Source: Bacteroidales bacterium (GTDB taxonomy: Bacteria > Bacteroidota > Bacteroidia > Bacteroidales > UBA932). Taken from it: a DNA stretch of 23,330 bases. The stretch covers positions 1-23,330 of the forward strand of contig JAILDI010000115.1 of NCBI GenBank assembly GCA_024689525.1, in the 5' to 3' direction. Below are positions 7,108 to 15,454 of the stretch, one piece after another. The first letter of the stretch is position 1. Each line of letters opens with the position of its first letter. The notes beneath the pieces are model-generated. The model did not search any database. It saw only the letters and a program-made list of their open reading frames with translations, and was not told the origin of the DNA. The translations under genes were made by a program, and so were the position numbers.

Positions 7108-10029
7108 ATGAAACGCATTTTTACAAGCATGATGATGGCCATCCTCTTCAGCATGGCCGCCTTTGTCTGCCAGGGACAAGACTTCGGAATGATGAACAGA
7201 TACCGGACGGCGAAGGTCCGGGTGAACGTAGTGGATGTAAAGACGGGCAATCCGATCGATTACGCTACGGTCTATCTCTGCCACCAGGGCGACACGGTCA
7301 TTACGAATTTCGCCCTGACCGACAGCGAAGGTCTGGCTGTTATCGACGAGGTCGCCCAGGGAAAATACGACCTGAACGTGGAACTCCTCGGCTATGTCCC
7401 ATTCAAGAAACTGGTCGATATCAAACTTGGAGATTTCGAAAGGGAAAAGAATCTTGGAAAAATCCAGCTGGAGCGAAGCAAAGAGTTTCTCGACGCGGCA
7501 TCCGTCTCCGCCGCCGGCAATCCGGTGGTGGTCAAAAAGGACACGCTCGTCTTCAACGCCAATGCATACCGCACCGTCGAGAATGCGATGTTGGCCGACC
7601 TGCTGAAGAAAATGCCGGGAATCAAAGTCGGATCCGACGGCTCCATCAAGGTAAATGGTGAGAAGGTGGACCGCCTGACGGTCGGAGGCAAGACCTTCTT
7701 CCAGAAAGACCCCGGACTGGCCGTCAAGAGCCTTCCCGCCAAAATCGTCGAGCGGATCCAGGTCATCGATAAAGCGAAGGAAGATGCTGCATTTACCGGA
7801 GTCGGGTCCAAGGAGGACCAGGAGAAAGTGATGGATGTCATGCTGAAGGACGAATACCAGAAGGGTTGGTTCGGCAATGTCAAGGTCAGCGGAGGAGCGG
7901 CCCTGAACGGCCAAAACCAACCTGAAGGCCAGAGTCAGGCGCTCTTCAACGGGAACGCGATGGTTTCGCACTACAACCCCACCGACCAGGTGGTTTTCCT
8001 CTCCAGCGCCAAGAACGCGACCGAGCCGGGAAGCTGGTCCATGGACGATGGTTTCGGCTTTGAAGTCATGTCCGGTTCCGACCTGGACGATCTCTCCACG
8101 AAACAAGGCCTCCAGACTACCGGACAGGCCGGCATCAACTACAATACCACGCGCCTGAAAGGGCTCGAATCTACCGCCAGCCTGAGCTACAACTATTTGA
8201 GGAAAAACGTGAATGAGACTTCTTCCAGGCAGTCTTTCCAGGGAGACTTTCCGACCATTTTCACGAACGGATCCATCGCTGGCATCAGCACGAGCAACAA
8301 CCTGTCTTTCTCTGGCGAGCTGAAGAATACCGACAAGAGCAAGTACCTGTTCACGTTCAGACCCTATCTCATGTATTCCGGCACAGACGGTCATTCAAAG
8401 AAAGAATCGAGCACGAAAACCGGCGATGCTTTTGACAATGCCGGCATGACAACGACCTCATCCCATAATAATAACTTCTCGTTATTCAACGAACTGGAAG
8501 CGGGCATCAAGGATATGGGAAAGGAACGGCGGAGCCTTACCCTCACGGCCGAATCCTTCTTTGACAAGTCCCTCGGCAACAGCCGCCAGACATCCCGGAT
8601 CCGCTATAAGGCTGCCGAAGAGCTGCAGGACCTCAAATATGACAATCGCAGCTTCATGTCCGGACACGAGCTGGAGCTTTCCTATGTCGAGCCCTTCGGA
8701 GAGAAATGGTCCCTCCAGGCCCGGGTGGCCGGGGCATATAACGGCAACCGGATTACTAAGGATGCATTCAATGGCGCCGACGGCTCCGTCAACAACAACT
8801 ACAGCTCCTTCTCGAAGAACGATGACTTCGATGTCCGCCAGCGACTGTTGCTACAGTATAAAGTGAATGAGACTTCCCTGCTGTTCGGTTTCCAGACCAA
8901 TGAGGAACGGAATGTGACGACGGCGAGATATCTGGGCATGGAAACCACAACGGGACAGGACGACTGGATTTTCAACTGGGCGCCTTATGTCGATTTCGTG
9001 ACTAAAAATGACTTGACGACATTCCGCTTCCAGTACAGGGGCCGTTCCGGGACGCCTTCCGGATCGAACATCATTCCCGCCTTGAACCTGGGCAATCCCG
9101 TGCAGGTATCCGTCGGCAATGTCTACCTGCGGCCACAGTTCACACACAGTGCCTCAGCCAGTTTCCGGACCAGCAATCCGAAGAACTATTCTTTCCTGGA
9201 ACTGTACTTGAGCGTCTCTCTCTCCAGGCGTCCCATTGTCTCGGCCAACTGGTTCGACCCGCAGGGAATCCGTTATTCCATCCCGGTGAATTCCCGGAAA
9301 CCCGGATCGGATCTTTCCTTGTTCGCCTCTTTCAACCAGCCCTTTGGAAAAGAGAAGAACTTCACCTTCTCGCTGGACGGAGATATCAGTTATTCTTCCA
9401 ACACCGGTTTCCAGACGACATCCCGCCTCTCCCCCATCGACAAGGAGAACTTCGACTACGGCACGCTGATGGACTGGTTCTGGGGCGACAGCCAGGGAAA
9501 CTTGTTCTATTCCGGGAAAAGCGGTTTCTCCGAGAGCACCACGAAAACGCTCAGCTACTCCCTGATTCCTACGCTGCAGTACAAACTGGACAACCTGAGC
9601 CTCTCCCTGATGGGCTTCGCCATGAACAGCCGGACCCGGTATTCGCTTGACAAGACGGCCGACATGAATACGTGGGACTTCAATATCACGGGAGAACTCC
9701 TGTTCACGACCAGGCACAGTTGGCAGTTCAACTCGGATATCGGCTATAACTTCTACAAGGGGTATTCCAAGGGATACGGCGAACCCGAATTGATCTGGAA
9801 CGCGGGCATCGCCAAGGACGTCAAGGCATTCACTTTCAGTTTCAAAGTGGCCGATATCCTGGTCCAACAGAAATCGTTGCACAGAACCACCTCTGCCGAA
9901 TATGTGGAAGACGTGAACCGGATCGTCCTGGGCCGTTATTTCCTGTTCGGGGTGACCTTCTATTTCGGGCGGATGAACGCTGCCCAGAGCAGCAAGGTCG
10001 AGCAGGCGATGTGGGAAATGGCGTTCTAA
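7108..10029 (+). CDS. Outer-membrane beta-barrel protein with carboxypeptidase-regulatory and plug-like domains
   Basis: 973 residues. A signal peptide (MKRIFTSMMMAILFSMAAF...) is followed by a carboxypeptidase-regulatory-like fold (about 28-115), a TonB-plug-like region (about 120-240: NAMLADLLKKMPGIKV, then VNGEKVDRLTVGGKTFF) and a long barrel (about 260-973) rich in alternating aromatic strands, ending in phenylalanine. This matches the OMP_b-brl_3 type of TonB-dependent-receptor relatives common in Bacteroidota; no SusD-like partner is encoded nearby, so it is not a standard Sus pair. Transported substrate is unknown. An ATG at 7090 is also in frame but lies upstream of the predicted -7 box and would precede a poorer signal peptide; 7108 is preferred. 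It is divergent from the LytS/LytTR genes, its plausible regulators. Confidence 0.9.
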   Translation: MKRIFTSMMMAILFSMAAFVCQGQDFGMMNRYRTAKVRVNVVDVKTGNPIDYATVYLCHQGDTVITNFALTDSEGLAVIDEVAQGKYDLNVELLGYVPFKKLVDIKLGDFEREKNLGKIQLERSKEFLDAASVSAAGNPVVVKKDTLVFNANAYRTVENAMLADLLKKMPGIKVGSDGSIKVNGEKVDRLTVGGKTFFQKDPGLAVKSLPAKIVERIQVIDKAKEDAAFTGVGSKEDQEKVMDVMLKDEYQKGWFGNVKVSGGAALNGQNQPEGQSQALFNGNAMVSHYNPTDQVVFLSSAKNATEPGSWSMDDGFGFEVMSGSDLDDLSTKQGLQTTGQAGINYNTTRLKGLESTASLSYNYLRKNVNETSSRQSFQGDFPTIFTNGSIAGISTSNNLSFSGELKNTDKSKYLFTFRPYLMYSGTDGHSKKESSTKTGDAFDNAGMTTTSSHNNNFSLFNELEAGIKDMGKERRSLTLTAESFFDKSLGNSRQTSRIRYKAAEELQDLKYDNRSFMSGHELELSYVEPFGEKWSLQARVAGAYNGNRITKDAFNGADGSVNNNYSSFSKNDDFDVRQRLLLQYKVNETSLLFGFQTNEERNVTTARYLGMETTTGQDDWIFNWAPYVDFVTKNDLTTFRFQYRGRSGTPSGSNIIPALNLGNPVQVSVGNVYLRPQFTHSASASFRTSNPKNYSFLELYLSVSLSRRPIVSANWFDPQGIRYSIPVNSRKPGSDLSLFASFNQPFGKEKNFTFSLDGDISYSSNTGFQTTSRLSPIDKENFDYGTLMDWFWGDSQGNLFYSGKSGFSESTTKTLSYSLIPTLQYKLDNLSLSLMGFAMNSRTRYSLDKTADMNTWDFNITGELLFTTRHSWQFNSDIGYNFYKGYSKGYGEPELIWNAGIAKDVKAFTFSFKVADILVQQKSLHRTTSAEYVEDVNRIVLGRYFLFGVTFYFGRMNAAQSSKVEQAMWEMAF

Positions 10030-10059
10030 AAGACAGTAAGAAGATAGACCTTCCTGAGT

Positions 10060-10086
10060 GGCCCTTTGGAATCTCTCCAAAGGGCC
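10060..10086 (+). terminator. Perfect hairpin after the barrel gene, possible bidirectional terminator
   Basis: GGCCCTTTGG (10060-10069), 7-nt loop, CCAAAGGGCC (10077-10086): a perfect 10-bp stem 31 nt after the stop codon. It has no T run on either strand, so it is not a classic intrinsic terminator. It sits between two convergent units (barrel gene and pseudogene), a fitting place for one. Confidence 0.5.
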
Positions 10087-10136
10087 AAACCGTTACCTAA
10101 ACAGAGGGAGTTCCTGAATTATCGAGCTCTAATCTT

Positions 10137-10480
10137 CTAATGGCCAGCCAGTCTCCGTCCAGCATCAAAGGCTTTCTGAAGGTCCGCTTCCCAATGTAAA
10201 TCGCGCCATTCCCGCTTGGCCGCTTCCGAAAAAGAGGCCAGTTCAAAGCGGTCGTAGCTTTTGACCTGACAGGTGTTGTAAGCGATGATGCACTCCGAGG
10301 TACCAAGGGCCACGGGAAGCAGAGACGCTCCAGAAAAGTGCGCATCTGGCCGGTGACATCGCCAAAGTAGATGGGTGATCCCAGCACAAGCCCGTCGGCC
10401 AGGGCAATCTCTTCCAGGATGGGGGTAAGTGTATTCATATTCCGGCGCGGGCCGCCGTCGATAATGATAATCTTCTTCAT
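10137..10480 (-). pseudogene. Decayed NAD(P)H-dependent flavoprotein (iron-sulfur flavoprotein family), deleted and frameshifted
   Basis: The minus-strand reading starts MKKIIIIDGGPRRNMNT, the flavin-phosphate loop of flavodoxin-fold reductases, but jumps straight to LTPILEEIALADGLVLGSP, lacking the roughly 60-70 residues that normally hold the cysteine-rich (CxxCxxC) segment. It continues GQMRTFLERLCFPW and then leaves frame. The expected C-terminus is found in another frame (AYNTCQVKSYDRFELASF ... AFDAGRRLAGH, stop at 10139-10137), with about 35-45 residues missing at the junction. Two internal deletions, one shifting the frame, make the gene non-functional. An intact-looking ORF of 158 codons across this stretch is a mixture of frames. 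Lengths of missing parts are estimated from memory of the family. Confidence 0.75.
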
Positions 10481-10524
10481 AGAGACTTCGTGTTTGGTCA
10501 GTCCATCTAGGCGATAAAGTATAC

Positions 10525-10537
10525 GACTAATATAGTC
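10525..10537. promoter_or_regulatory. Short inverted repeat upstream of the flavoprotein pseudogene
   Basis: GACTA-ATA-TAGTC, 13 bp, 45 bp upstream of the pseudogene start, in an AT-rich patch. It has the size of a dimeric regulator site. Intact relatives of this flavoprotein often sit next to HxlR or MarR regulators, but no such gene is here, so it may be a relic. The surrounding 10481-10676 interval holds no other gene I can support. Confidence 0.3.
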
Positions 10538-10676
10538 ATTTTTCCCGCTTCGACCAACTTCCCGCCAGCACATCGGACTGGACGCTTCGCACCAGACTGG
10601 CTCAACTTTTTTACGGAAAATGCCTATATTTAAGCCATAAAATAAAATAGCTATGATTAAGAATGCTTAAAGCCCC

Positions 10677-12185
10677 ATGCTGCACAGGCTCCATATCATA
10701 ATCCTTCTTTTACTGGCCGTAAACACTTTTGCAATGCCCCGTTACCCCGAATCCCAGAAAGTGAGAAAGCCCGCTGTGGCGGGTTCTTTCTATCCCGCAT
10801 CATCCAGGGAAATCAAGTCCATGCTCGGCCCTTGGATCCATCCCGCCGGCGAAGTGGCTCCCCAGGCCCTTATCGTCCCCCATGCAGGATATGTGTTCAG
10901 CGGGGAGGTGGCGGCATCGGCCTTCAATAAGATACCACGCGGGCATGCTTACAAACGCATTTTCCTGCTCGGGCCGAGCCACAGGGTAGGATTCAATGCG
11001 GCCAGTGTCGATACGCTCTATTCCGTCGCAGAAACGTCGCTGGGACAGGTTCCCATTGATGTCACCTTAGGAAAAGAACTCATCAAGAAAGGAGAAGGAG
11101 CCTTCACATTCCGACCTGACGCCCACGACCGGGAGCATTGTCTGGAAGTCCAGCTGCCCCTCCTGCAGATGGTCTTTGACGAAGTCCCGCTGATTGTTCC
11201 CATCGTTATCGGCTCCCAGCACCTGAACGTCCTCCAGCAGATAGCCGTTGTCCTGGAGCCCTATTTCACGCCCGAAAACCTCTTTGTCATCAGTTCGGAT
11301 TTCTCCCATTATCCCTCGTATGAGGATGCAAAAAAGTCGGACCTCTATCTTGCCGAAACCATCACCTCAGGCGGCCTGGAAGAATTCCTGAAAGCACTTG
11401 CATCCATCGACAAGATGAACTTCCGGGGCGAGGATACCGCCGCCTGCGGCGCCTGCGCCATTGCGGTGTTGCTCGACATCATGGACGCCCAGGGGCGCGG
11501 CTTCTTTGATGCCGAGCACGTGATGTACCGGAATTCCGGCGACTCCGTGTACGGGGACAGGGACAGGGTTGTCGGGTACAACTCGATTGTCTTCACTCGC
11601 CGCGATAGACCAGTGAAGGATACGACTGAACACCTGTTCCATTTCTCTGCCGAGGAGAAGAAGGCCATGATTGCAATGGCCCGGCAGGCCATCTGTTCCG
11701 CCCTCCGCCTGGACTACGAAGCCGACGCCCGGCCCGTGGGAGTCCTCAAGGAAACGGGCTATGGCGTTTTTGTCACCTTGCACCTCAATGGCCGCCTTCG
11801 CGGCTGCATCGGGCGGTTCACTTCCGACGACACGCTATCCGAAACCATCCGGGAAATGGCCATGAGCGCAGCCTTCCACGACCCGCGTTTCCCTTCGCTC
11901 TCCAGAAGCGAAGCGCACCAGATTGACATCGAGATCTCCGTGCTATCGCCCCTCAGGAAGATTGCATCCATCGACGAGTTCAAGCTGGGCCGTGATGGCA
12001 TCTATATCATCAAGGGCTGCCATCACGGCACTTTCCTCCCGCAGGTGGCCGATGAGACCGGCTGGAGCACGGAAGAGTTCCTGGGCCATTGCGCCCGAGA
12101 CAAGGCGGGCATCGGCTGGGATGGCTGGAAAGACGCCGACCTCTATACCTACCAAACGGAAGTCGTAAATGAATCTGAGCTGTAA
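10677..12185 (+). CDS. AmmeMemoRadiSam system protein B-A fusion (MEMO + AMMECR1 domains)
   Basis: 502 residues. A MEMO-like domain (about 30-308) has the metal-site residues of human MEMO1: H69 (VPHAGY), H102 (GPSHR), D208 (SSDFSHY) and C257 (AACGAC). An AMMECR1 domain (about 322-500) has the signature LRGCIG (374-379). The biochemical role of the system is not settled; the three parts usually travel together, as here with the radical SAM gene that overlaps the stop by one base (TAATG). The first 20 residues, MLHRLHIIILLLLAVNTFAM, look like a signal peptide or membrane anchor, odd for a partner of a cytosolic radical SAM enzyme. An ATG at 10734 (MPRYPESQKV) would give a soluble protein. A weak -7 box (TATATTTA, 10625-10632) favours the upstream start. 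Confidence 0.92.
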   Translation: MLHRLHIIILLLLAVNTFAMPRYPESQKVRKPAVAGSFYPASSREIKSMLGPWIHPAGEVAPQALIVPHAGYVFSGEVAASAFNKIPRGHAYKRIFLLGPSHRVGFNAASVDTLYSVAETSLGQVPIDVTLGKELIKKGEGAFTFRPDAHDREHCLEVQLPLLQMVFDEVPLIVPIVIGSQHLNVLQQIAVVLEPYFTPENLFVISSDFSHYPSYEDAKKSDLYLAETITSGGLEEFLKALASIDKMNFRGEDTAACGACAIAVLLDIMDAQGRGFFDAEHVMYRNSGDSVYGDRDRVVGYNSIVFTRRDRPVKDTTEHLFHFSAEEKKAMIAMARQAICSALRLDYEADARPVGVLKETGYGVFVTLHLNGRLRGCIGRFTSDDTLSETIREMAMSAAFHDPRFPSLSRSEAHQIDIEISVLSPLRKIASIDEFKLGRDGIYIIKGCHHGTFLPQVADETGWSTEEFLGHCARDKAGIGWDGWKDADLYTYQTEVVNESEL

Positions 12186-13048
12186 TGAAGGAAGCCCGCT
12201 TTTATACGCCAACCGAGGACGGAGCAGAGTGCCGGCTCTGTCCTCACCGTTGCCGTATCAAGGATGGCGGAAGAGGATTGTGCAGAAGCCGGGAATGCCG
12301 GAACGGGAAGTTATACGCCCTATCCTACGGGAAACCCTGCGCCCTTGCTATCGACCCCGTGGAGAAAAAGCCCTTGAATCATTTCATGCCGGGCACGCAC
12401 TGCCTGTCCCTCAGTTGCACGGGCTGCAATCTCTCCTGCCGTTGGTGTCAGAACAGCGACATTTCCCAAGTGGAACCGGAACAGGTGGAATCAGGCGAAT
12501 GGTCTCCGGAAGAGTTGGTCAATGCTGCCCGGAGGAGCGGTCTGCCCTCCATCGCTTATACCTACACGGAGCCCTTCACCTGGTGGGAATATATGTTCGA
12601 CATCGCCGTGCTTGCGCGCGAAAAGGGATTGAAGAACATCCTGGTTTCGGCCGGATATGTGGAAAAAGAACCTCTGCAGGAGTTACTGCCGTATCTGGAT
12701 GCCGCCAACATCGACATCAAGGCAATGGACGACGCCATCTACCGCAAATACTGCGGTGCATCTCTGGCTCCGGTCCTGGAAAACATCCTGATGATGCATG
12801 AGGCGGGCGTCCACGTGGAGATTACCAACCTCCTGGTCACGGACCTGAATGATTCAGAGCCGCAGGTCTCGGCTCTCTGCCGCTGGATGGTGGATGGCGG
12901 TCTTCAGGATGTCCCGCTGCATTTCAGCCGTTTCTTTCCCCGGCACCGTTTCACCGATGTTGGCCCCACTCCCAAATCAACCCTTCTCAAGGCACGCGAC
13001 ATTGCCTATTCCCTCGGTCTCAAAACCATCCATCTCGGAAACATTTGA
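12185..13048 (+). CDS. amrS: AmmeMemoRadiSam system radical SAM enzyme
   Basis: 287 residues. The radical SAM cluster motif CNLSCRWC supplies C81, C85 and C88 (Cx3Cx2C), followed by QN as usual in this family. The N-terminus adds a cysteine group (C16, C19, C23, C33; CRLCPHRC ... GLC) typical of PflA-like activases of the AmrS group. The TIM-barrel continues with TYTEP (about 129-133) and the GG-like region around SAGYVEKEP. It is the third part of the AmmeMemoRadiSam system, directly coupled to the MEMO-AMMECR1 fusion by a TAATG overlap. It presumably performs a SAM-dependent radical modification on an unknown target. Gene symbol by family; substrate unknown. Confidence 0.92.
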   Translation: MKEARFYTPTEDGAECRLCPHRCRIKDGGRGLCRSRECRNGKLYALSYGKPCALAIDPVEKKPLNHFMPGTHCLSLSCTGCNLSCRWCQNSDISQVEPEQVESGEWSPEELVNAARRSGLPSIAYTYTEPFTWWEYMFDIAVLAREKGLKNILVSAGYVEKEPLQELLPYLDAANIDIKAMDDAIYRKYCGASLAPVLENILMMHEAGVHVEITNLLVTDLNDSEPQVSALCRWMVDGGLQDVPLHFSRFFPRHRFTDVGPTPKSTLLKARDIAYSLGLKTIHLGNI

Positions 13049-13131
13049 TGAAAGGCGCATTTAATCCTTCGCTTCCGGATCCTCATCGGCGGGGGTTTCA
13101 AGCCTGCTGTCCATCATCACAAAAAACTGGA

Positions 13132-13161
13132 TTTGTGTTTCCGTGAAAAATGTTATCTTTG
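13132..13161 (+). promoter_or_regulatory. Promoter of the bacterioferritin-like gene
   Basis: TTTG (13132-13135), 18-nt spacer, TATCTTTG (13154-13161, full match). It leaves a leader of about 20 nt and lies downstream of an in-frame ATG at 13150, which rules that ATG out and sets the start at 13189. Confidence 0.7.
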
Positions 13162-13188
13162 TATCTATCCATTTTAACTGATATTATC

Positions 13189-13650
13189 ATGACAAAAGAA
13201 GAAGCTTTAAAGCAGTTCGCCATGTTCGGCGCAGCCTGGTTCGGTAACAGCAAGCAGCATTTCGCATTCTCGGCATACTGCCGTCTGCAGGGATGGAACA
13301 AATTGGCCGACAAGTGGAAAGAAGAAGCCGAAGAGGAGTGGGACGAAGCCGAAGAAGTCCTGCAGCGCCTGGTGGAGCTGGGTTGCAAACCCGCCGACCT
13401 TCAGGAGGCCATGAAGACGATCGAATTCCCCTTCTACGACGATCCGAAGCAGCAGATCGAGTCGGACTATAATCCCGAGGCCGTGAAGCAGATGAGCGAG
13501 ATGGCTGCCGCCTTCGCCGATGACTATCCTTCGCAGAAGCTCATCCAGAAGTGGATTGACGGCGAGAAGGACCACATGGCCTGGGAGGTCCAGTATCTCA
13601 ATCTCATCGACAAACTCGGCTACGAGAATTTCCTGATCGCAATGATGTAG
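13189..13650 (+). CDS. Bacterioferritin/ferritin-like protein with altered metal ligands
   Basis: 153 residues, mostly helical. It aligns by eye with E. coli Bfr: QHFAFSAYCRLQGWNKLADKW matches the QYFLHARM...GLKRL helix, LQRLVELGCKP matches the IERILFLEGLP turn, and EKDHMAWEVQYLNLIDKLGYENFL matches [24 protein letters not shown]. The distal ligands E126 and H129 are kept, and E50 is kept, but E18 corresponds to W17, H54 to E53, and the haem ligand M52 to W51. So the fold is likely ferritin-like but the ferroxidase and haem sites are changed. Possible roles: an oxidative-stress or iron-binding protein, or a non-catalytic relative. Upstream gap 13049-13131 shows nothing else supportable. Confidence 0.7.
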   Translation: MTKEEALKQFAMFGAAWFGNSKQHFAFSAYCRLQGWNKLADKWKEEAEEEWDEAEEVLQRLVELGCKPADLQEAMKTIEFPFYDDPKQQIESDYNPEAVKQMSEMAAAFADDYPSQKLIQKWIDGEKDHMAWEVQYLNLIDKLGYENFLIAMM

Positions 13651-13655
13651 GCTTT

Positions 13656-14873
13656 CTATCCTTTGAAGGTATAGCCCGCGTTCTCAACAGCCTCCCGGAT
13701 GGCATCTTTCGCTGCCGGTCCTTGAATGGTCAAGGTCTTACGTGAGGCACTTGCACTTGCGGATTCAACTCCAGGAATTGCAGCCACTGCCCGGCAGACA
13801 GCCTCCTCGCAGTGGCTGCAATGCATTCCCTCGACGGTATAGACGGCCGTACCGGGATTGGCGGCCTTATGTGCAAAACGGTCAAACAATTTCATACTCA
13901 GTGCAATAATAATCAAAACAGTCAATACAATAGCACAAACAAGTTTGAATGTGCCGGGCATCATTGCCTCCGCCGCGCAACAGGGATCTGCGATGGTCAG
14001 GGGTTTGACGTCAAAGCCGATGGCATTGACCAGCAGGCCGAAGAGAACGGAAAAGCAGACGATCACGAGCAGATAAATCCACATGAAGCGCCTTCCCATA
14101 GCCTTGCGGATCACCAGGATGGAGGCAAGATTCACTGCAGGACCGGCCATCAGCATCACCAGCGCAGCGCCCGGAGACAGGCCTTTCAGGATCAGCGCGG
14201 CCGCTACAGGAATGCTCCCGGTGGAGCAAATGTACATCGGCACGGCAACGATCAAGATGACCAGCATCTGAAGCAACGGCTGCTTGCCGAAGTGCAGGAA
14301 GAACTCGTCGGGGATGGCTACCTGGATAAGTGCGGCAACCAGCAGACCGATGACCAACCGGCCGCCGATGTCCTGTATCATCTTGAAGTAAGCGTACTTC
14401 AGCACACACCAAAACTTGCTGCCCGACTCTTTGCTGCAAGAGGGACCCGATGTCGGGATGTCGTCATCTTCCTGAACCAGCCGGTTCACCAGCAAACCTC
14501 CGCATACACCTGTGACAAGCGCGGCAACCGGCCGGATGATGGCAAACCCCAGTCCCATCAAAGAGAAGGTAGCCAGGATGGAATCGATACCCGTCTGCGG
14601 AGTGGCAATCAGGAAGGATGCGACGGCGCCTTTGGAAGCCTTCTCATTCCGGAGGCCGATGGCCGTGGGAATAACCCCACAAGAACATAGCGGCAGCGGT
14701 ATCCCCAGCAAGGCCGCCCACAAAACAGCCCATTTGTTATCCTTGGATAAATAATTCCGATAGAATCCCTGTGGCACGAATACATGCAGGACACCTGCAA
14801 TGAAGAAACCCAGAAGCAGATACGGGGCCATTTCGCAGACCACGTTCAGAAGAGACAAAAGATATTCGCGCAT
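13656..14873 (-). CDS. SO_0444-type Cu/Zn efflux permease with C-terminal HMA domain
   Basis: 405 residues. Membrane permease of the ArsP-1/DUF318 type with two internal half-repeats: LPLCSCGVIPTAIGLRN (61-76, CSCG at 63-66) and CSTGSIPVAAALILKG (216-231). About eight membrane helices reach residue 325. The C-terminus (343-405) is a heavy-metal-associated ferredoxin-like domain with GMHCSHC (349-355), which binds Cu(I) or similar soft metals. This combination matches what is annotated as the SO_0444 family Cu/Zn efflux transporter; the true metal is untested. It is convergent with the bacterioferritin-like gene, with only 5 nt between the stops, and divergent from greA. Confidence 0.87.
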   Translation of the reverse strand: MREYLLSLLNVVCEMAPYLLLGFFIAGVLHVFVPQGFYRNYLSKDNKWAVLWAALLGIPLPLCSCGVIPTAIGLRNEKASKGAVASFLIATPQTGIDSILATFSLMGLGFAIIRPVAALVTGVCGGLLVNRLVQEDDDIPTSGPSCSKESGSKFWCVLKYAYFKMIQDIGGRLVIGLLVAALIQVAIPDEFFLHFGKQPLLQMLVILIVAVPMYICSTGSIPVAAALILKGLSPGAALVMLMAGPAVNLASILVIRKAMGRRFMWIYLLVIVCFSVLFGLLVNAIGFDVKPLTIADPCCAAEAMMPGTFKLVCAIVLTVLIIIALSMKLFDRFAHKAANPGTAVYTVEGMHCSHCEEAVCRAVAAIPGVESASASASRKTLTIQGPAAKDAIREAVENAGYTFKG

Positions 14874-14888
14874 AGCTTAAAGTGAGTG

Positions 14889-14896
14889 CAAATTTA
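14889..14896 (-). promoter_or_regulatory. -7 box for the metal permease gene
   Basis: TAAATTTG on the minus strand (14896-14889), a full match, 15 nt before the ATG at 14873. No TTG at -33 was found, so activity may need an activator. It is back to back with the greA promoter. Confidence 0.45.
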
Positions 14897-14906
14897 GGAA
14901 AACTAA

Positions 14907-14938
14907 TTTGCTTTTGTCTCGGTTTGCGCGTAAATTTG
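14907..14938 (+). promoter_or_regulatory. greA-type gene promoter, leaderless arrangement
   Basis: TTTG (14907-14910), exactly 20 nt, TAAATTTG (14931-14938), then AACG and the ATG at 14943. Full consensus match; transcription is predicted to begin at or next to the ATG. Confidence 0.75.
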
Positions 14939-14942
14939 AACG

Positions 14943-15413
14943 ATGGAATACCTGTCAAAGCGACGATACGATGAGATTGCTGCCGAGTTGAAGCAGCTTA
15001 TCAGCGTGGTTTACCCCAAAGTAAAGGACGAGCTCGCGGAGGCCAGCGCCCAGGGAGACCGTAGCGATAATGCGGGTTACCGCGAAGCGAGGCGGATCCA
15101 GGCGAAGACCATCAGCCGTATCCGTTTCCTGCAGAAGATCCTGGAACATTCCCGCGTGATTGATCCCGACGTCCTCCCCAAAGACAGGGTTTGCCTTCTG
15201 AGCCGGGTCGAATTCACGAACCTCTCGACAAATGTCCGTATGAAATTCGAAATCGTCAGCCCGCACGAGATGGACCTCGAGGCAGGCAAGATTTCGCTGA
15301 AATCCCCGATCGGCGCCGCCTTGATGGGCAAGCAGGTCGGTGAAATCGCCGAAGCCCAGGTCCCATCCGGAACCCTGCGCCTGAGAATCGAAAGCATCTC
15401 GTTCGACCAATAA
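14943..15413 (+). CDS. greA: GreA/GreB-family transcription elongation factor
   Basis: 156 residues. An N-terminal antiparallel coiled coil (about 1-75) leads to a C-terminal FKBP-like domain (about 80-156, with the motif SPIGAALMGKQVGE). At the coiled-coil tip GDRSDNAGYREAR places D39 and D42 where E. coli GreA has D41 and E44, the acidic pair that goes into the RNA-polymerase channel and aids transcript cleavage. The sequence GDRS is more GreB-like than GreA-like, but Bacteroidota usually carry one such factor named GreA. A single-gene unit starting from a consensus promoter; the following hydrolase begins 41 nt after its stop and may be co-transcribed. Confidence 0.93.
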   Translation: MEYLSKRRYDEIAAELKQLISVVYPKVKDELAEASAQGDRSDNAGYREARRIQAKTISRIRFLQKILEHSRVIDPDVLPKDRVCLLSRVEFTNLSTNVRMKFEIVSPHEMDLEAGKISLKSPIGAALMGKQVGEIAEAQVPSGTLRLRIESISFDQ

Positions 15414-15454
15414 CACAATTGAGATTGGAAGCGTTGAAAGCCACGGTGATAAAA

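Noticed and set aside
7069..8394. A long open frame of 441 codons on the minus strand opposite the large barrel gene
   Set aside because: It is antisense to a clear signal-peptide/plug/barrel protein, has no recognisable domain, and arises from the codon bias of the real gene.
10720..10736. A box CACTTTTG just before the ATG at 10734, suggesting a second promoter for a soluble MEMO-AMMECR1 form
   Set aside because: The first position mismatches, no TTG lies about 20 nt upstream, and only 2 nt separate it from the ATG.
13061..13117. An 18-codon minus-strand ORF (MMDSRLETPADEDPEAKD)
   Set aside because: Its acidic end looks like a protein C-terminus, but there is no upstream coding sequence, promoter or homolog that I recognise, so chance is the simplest reading.
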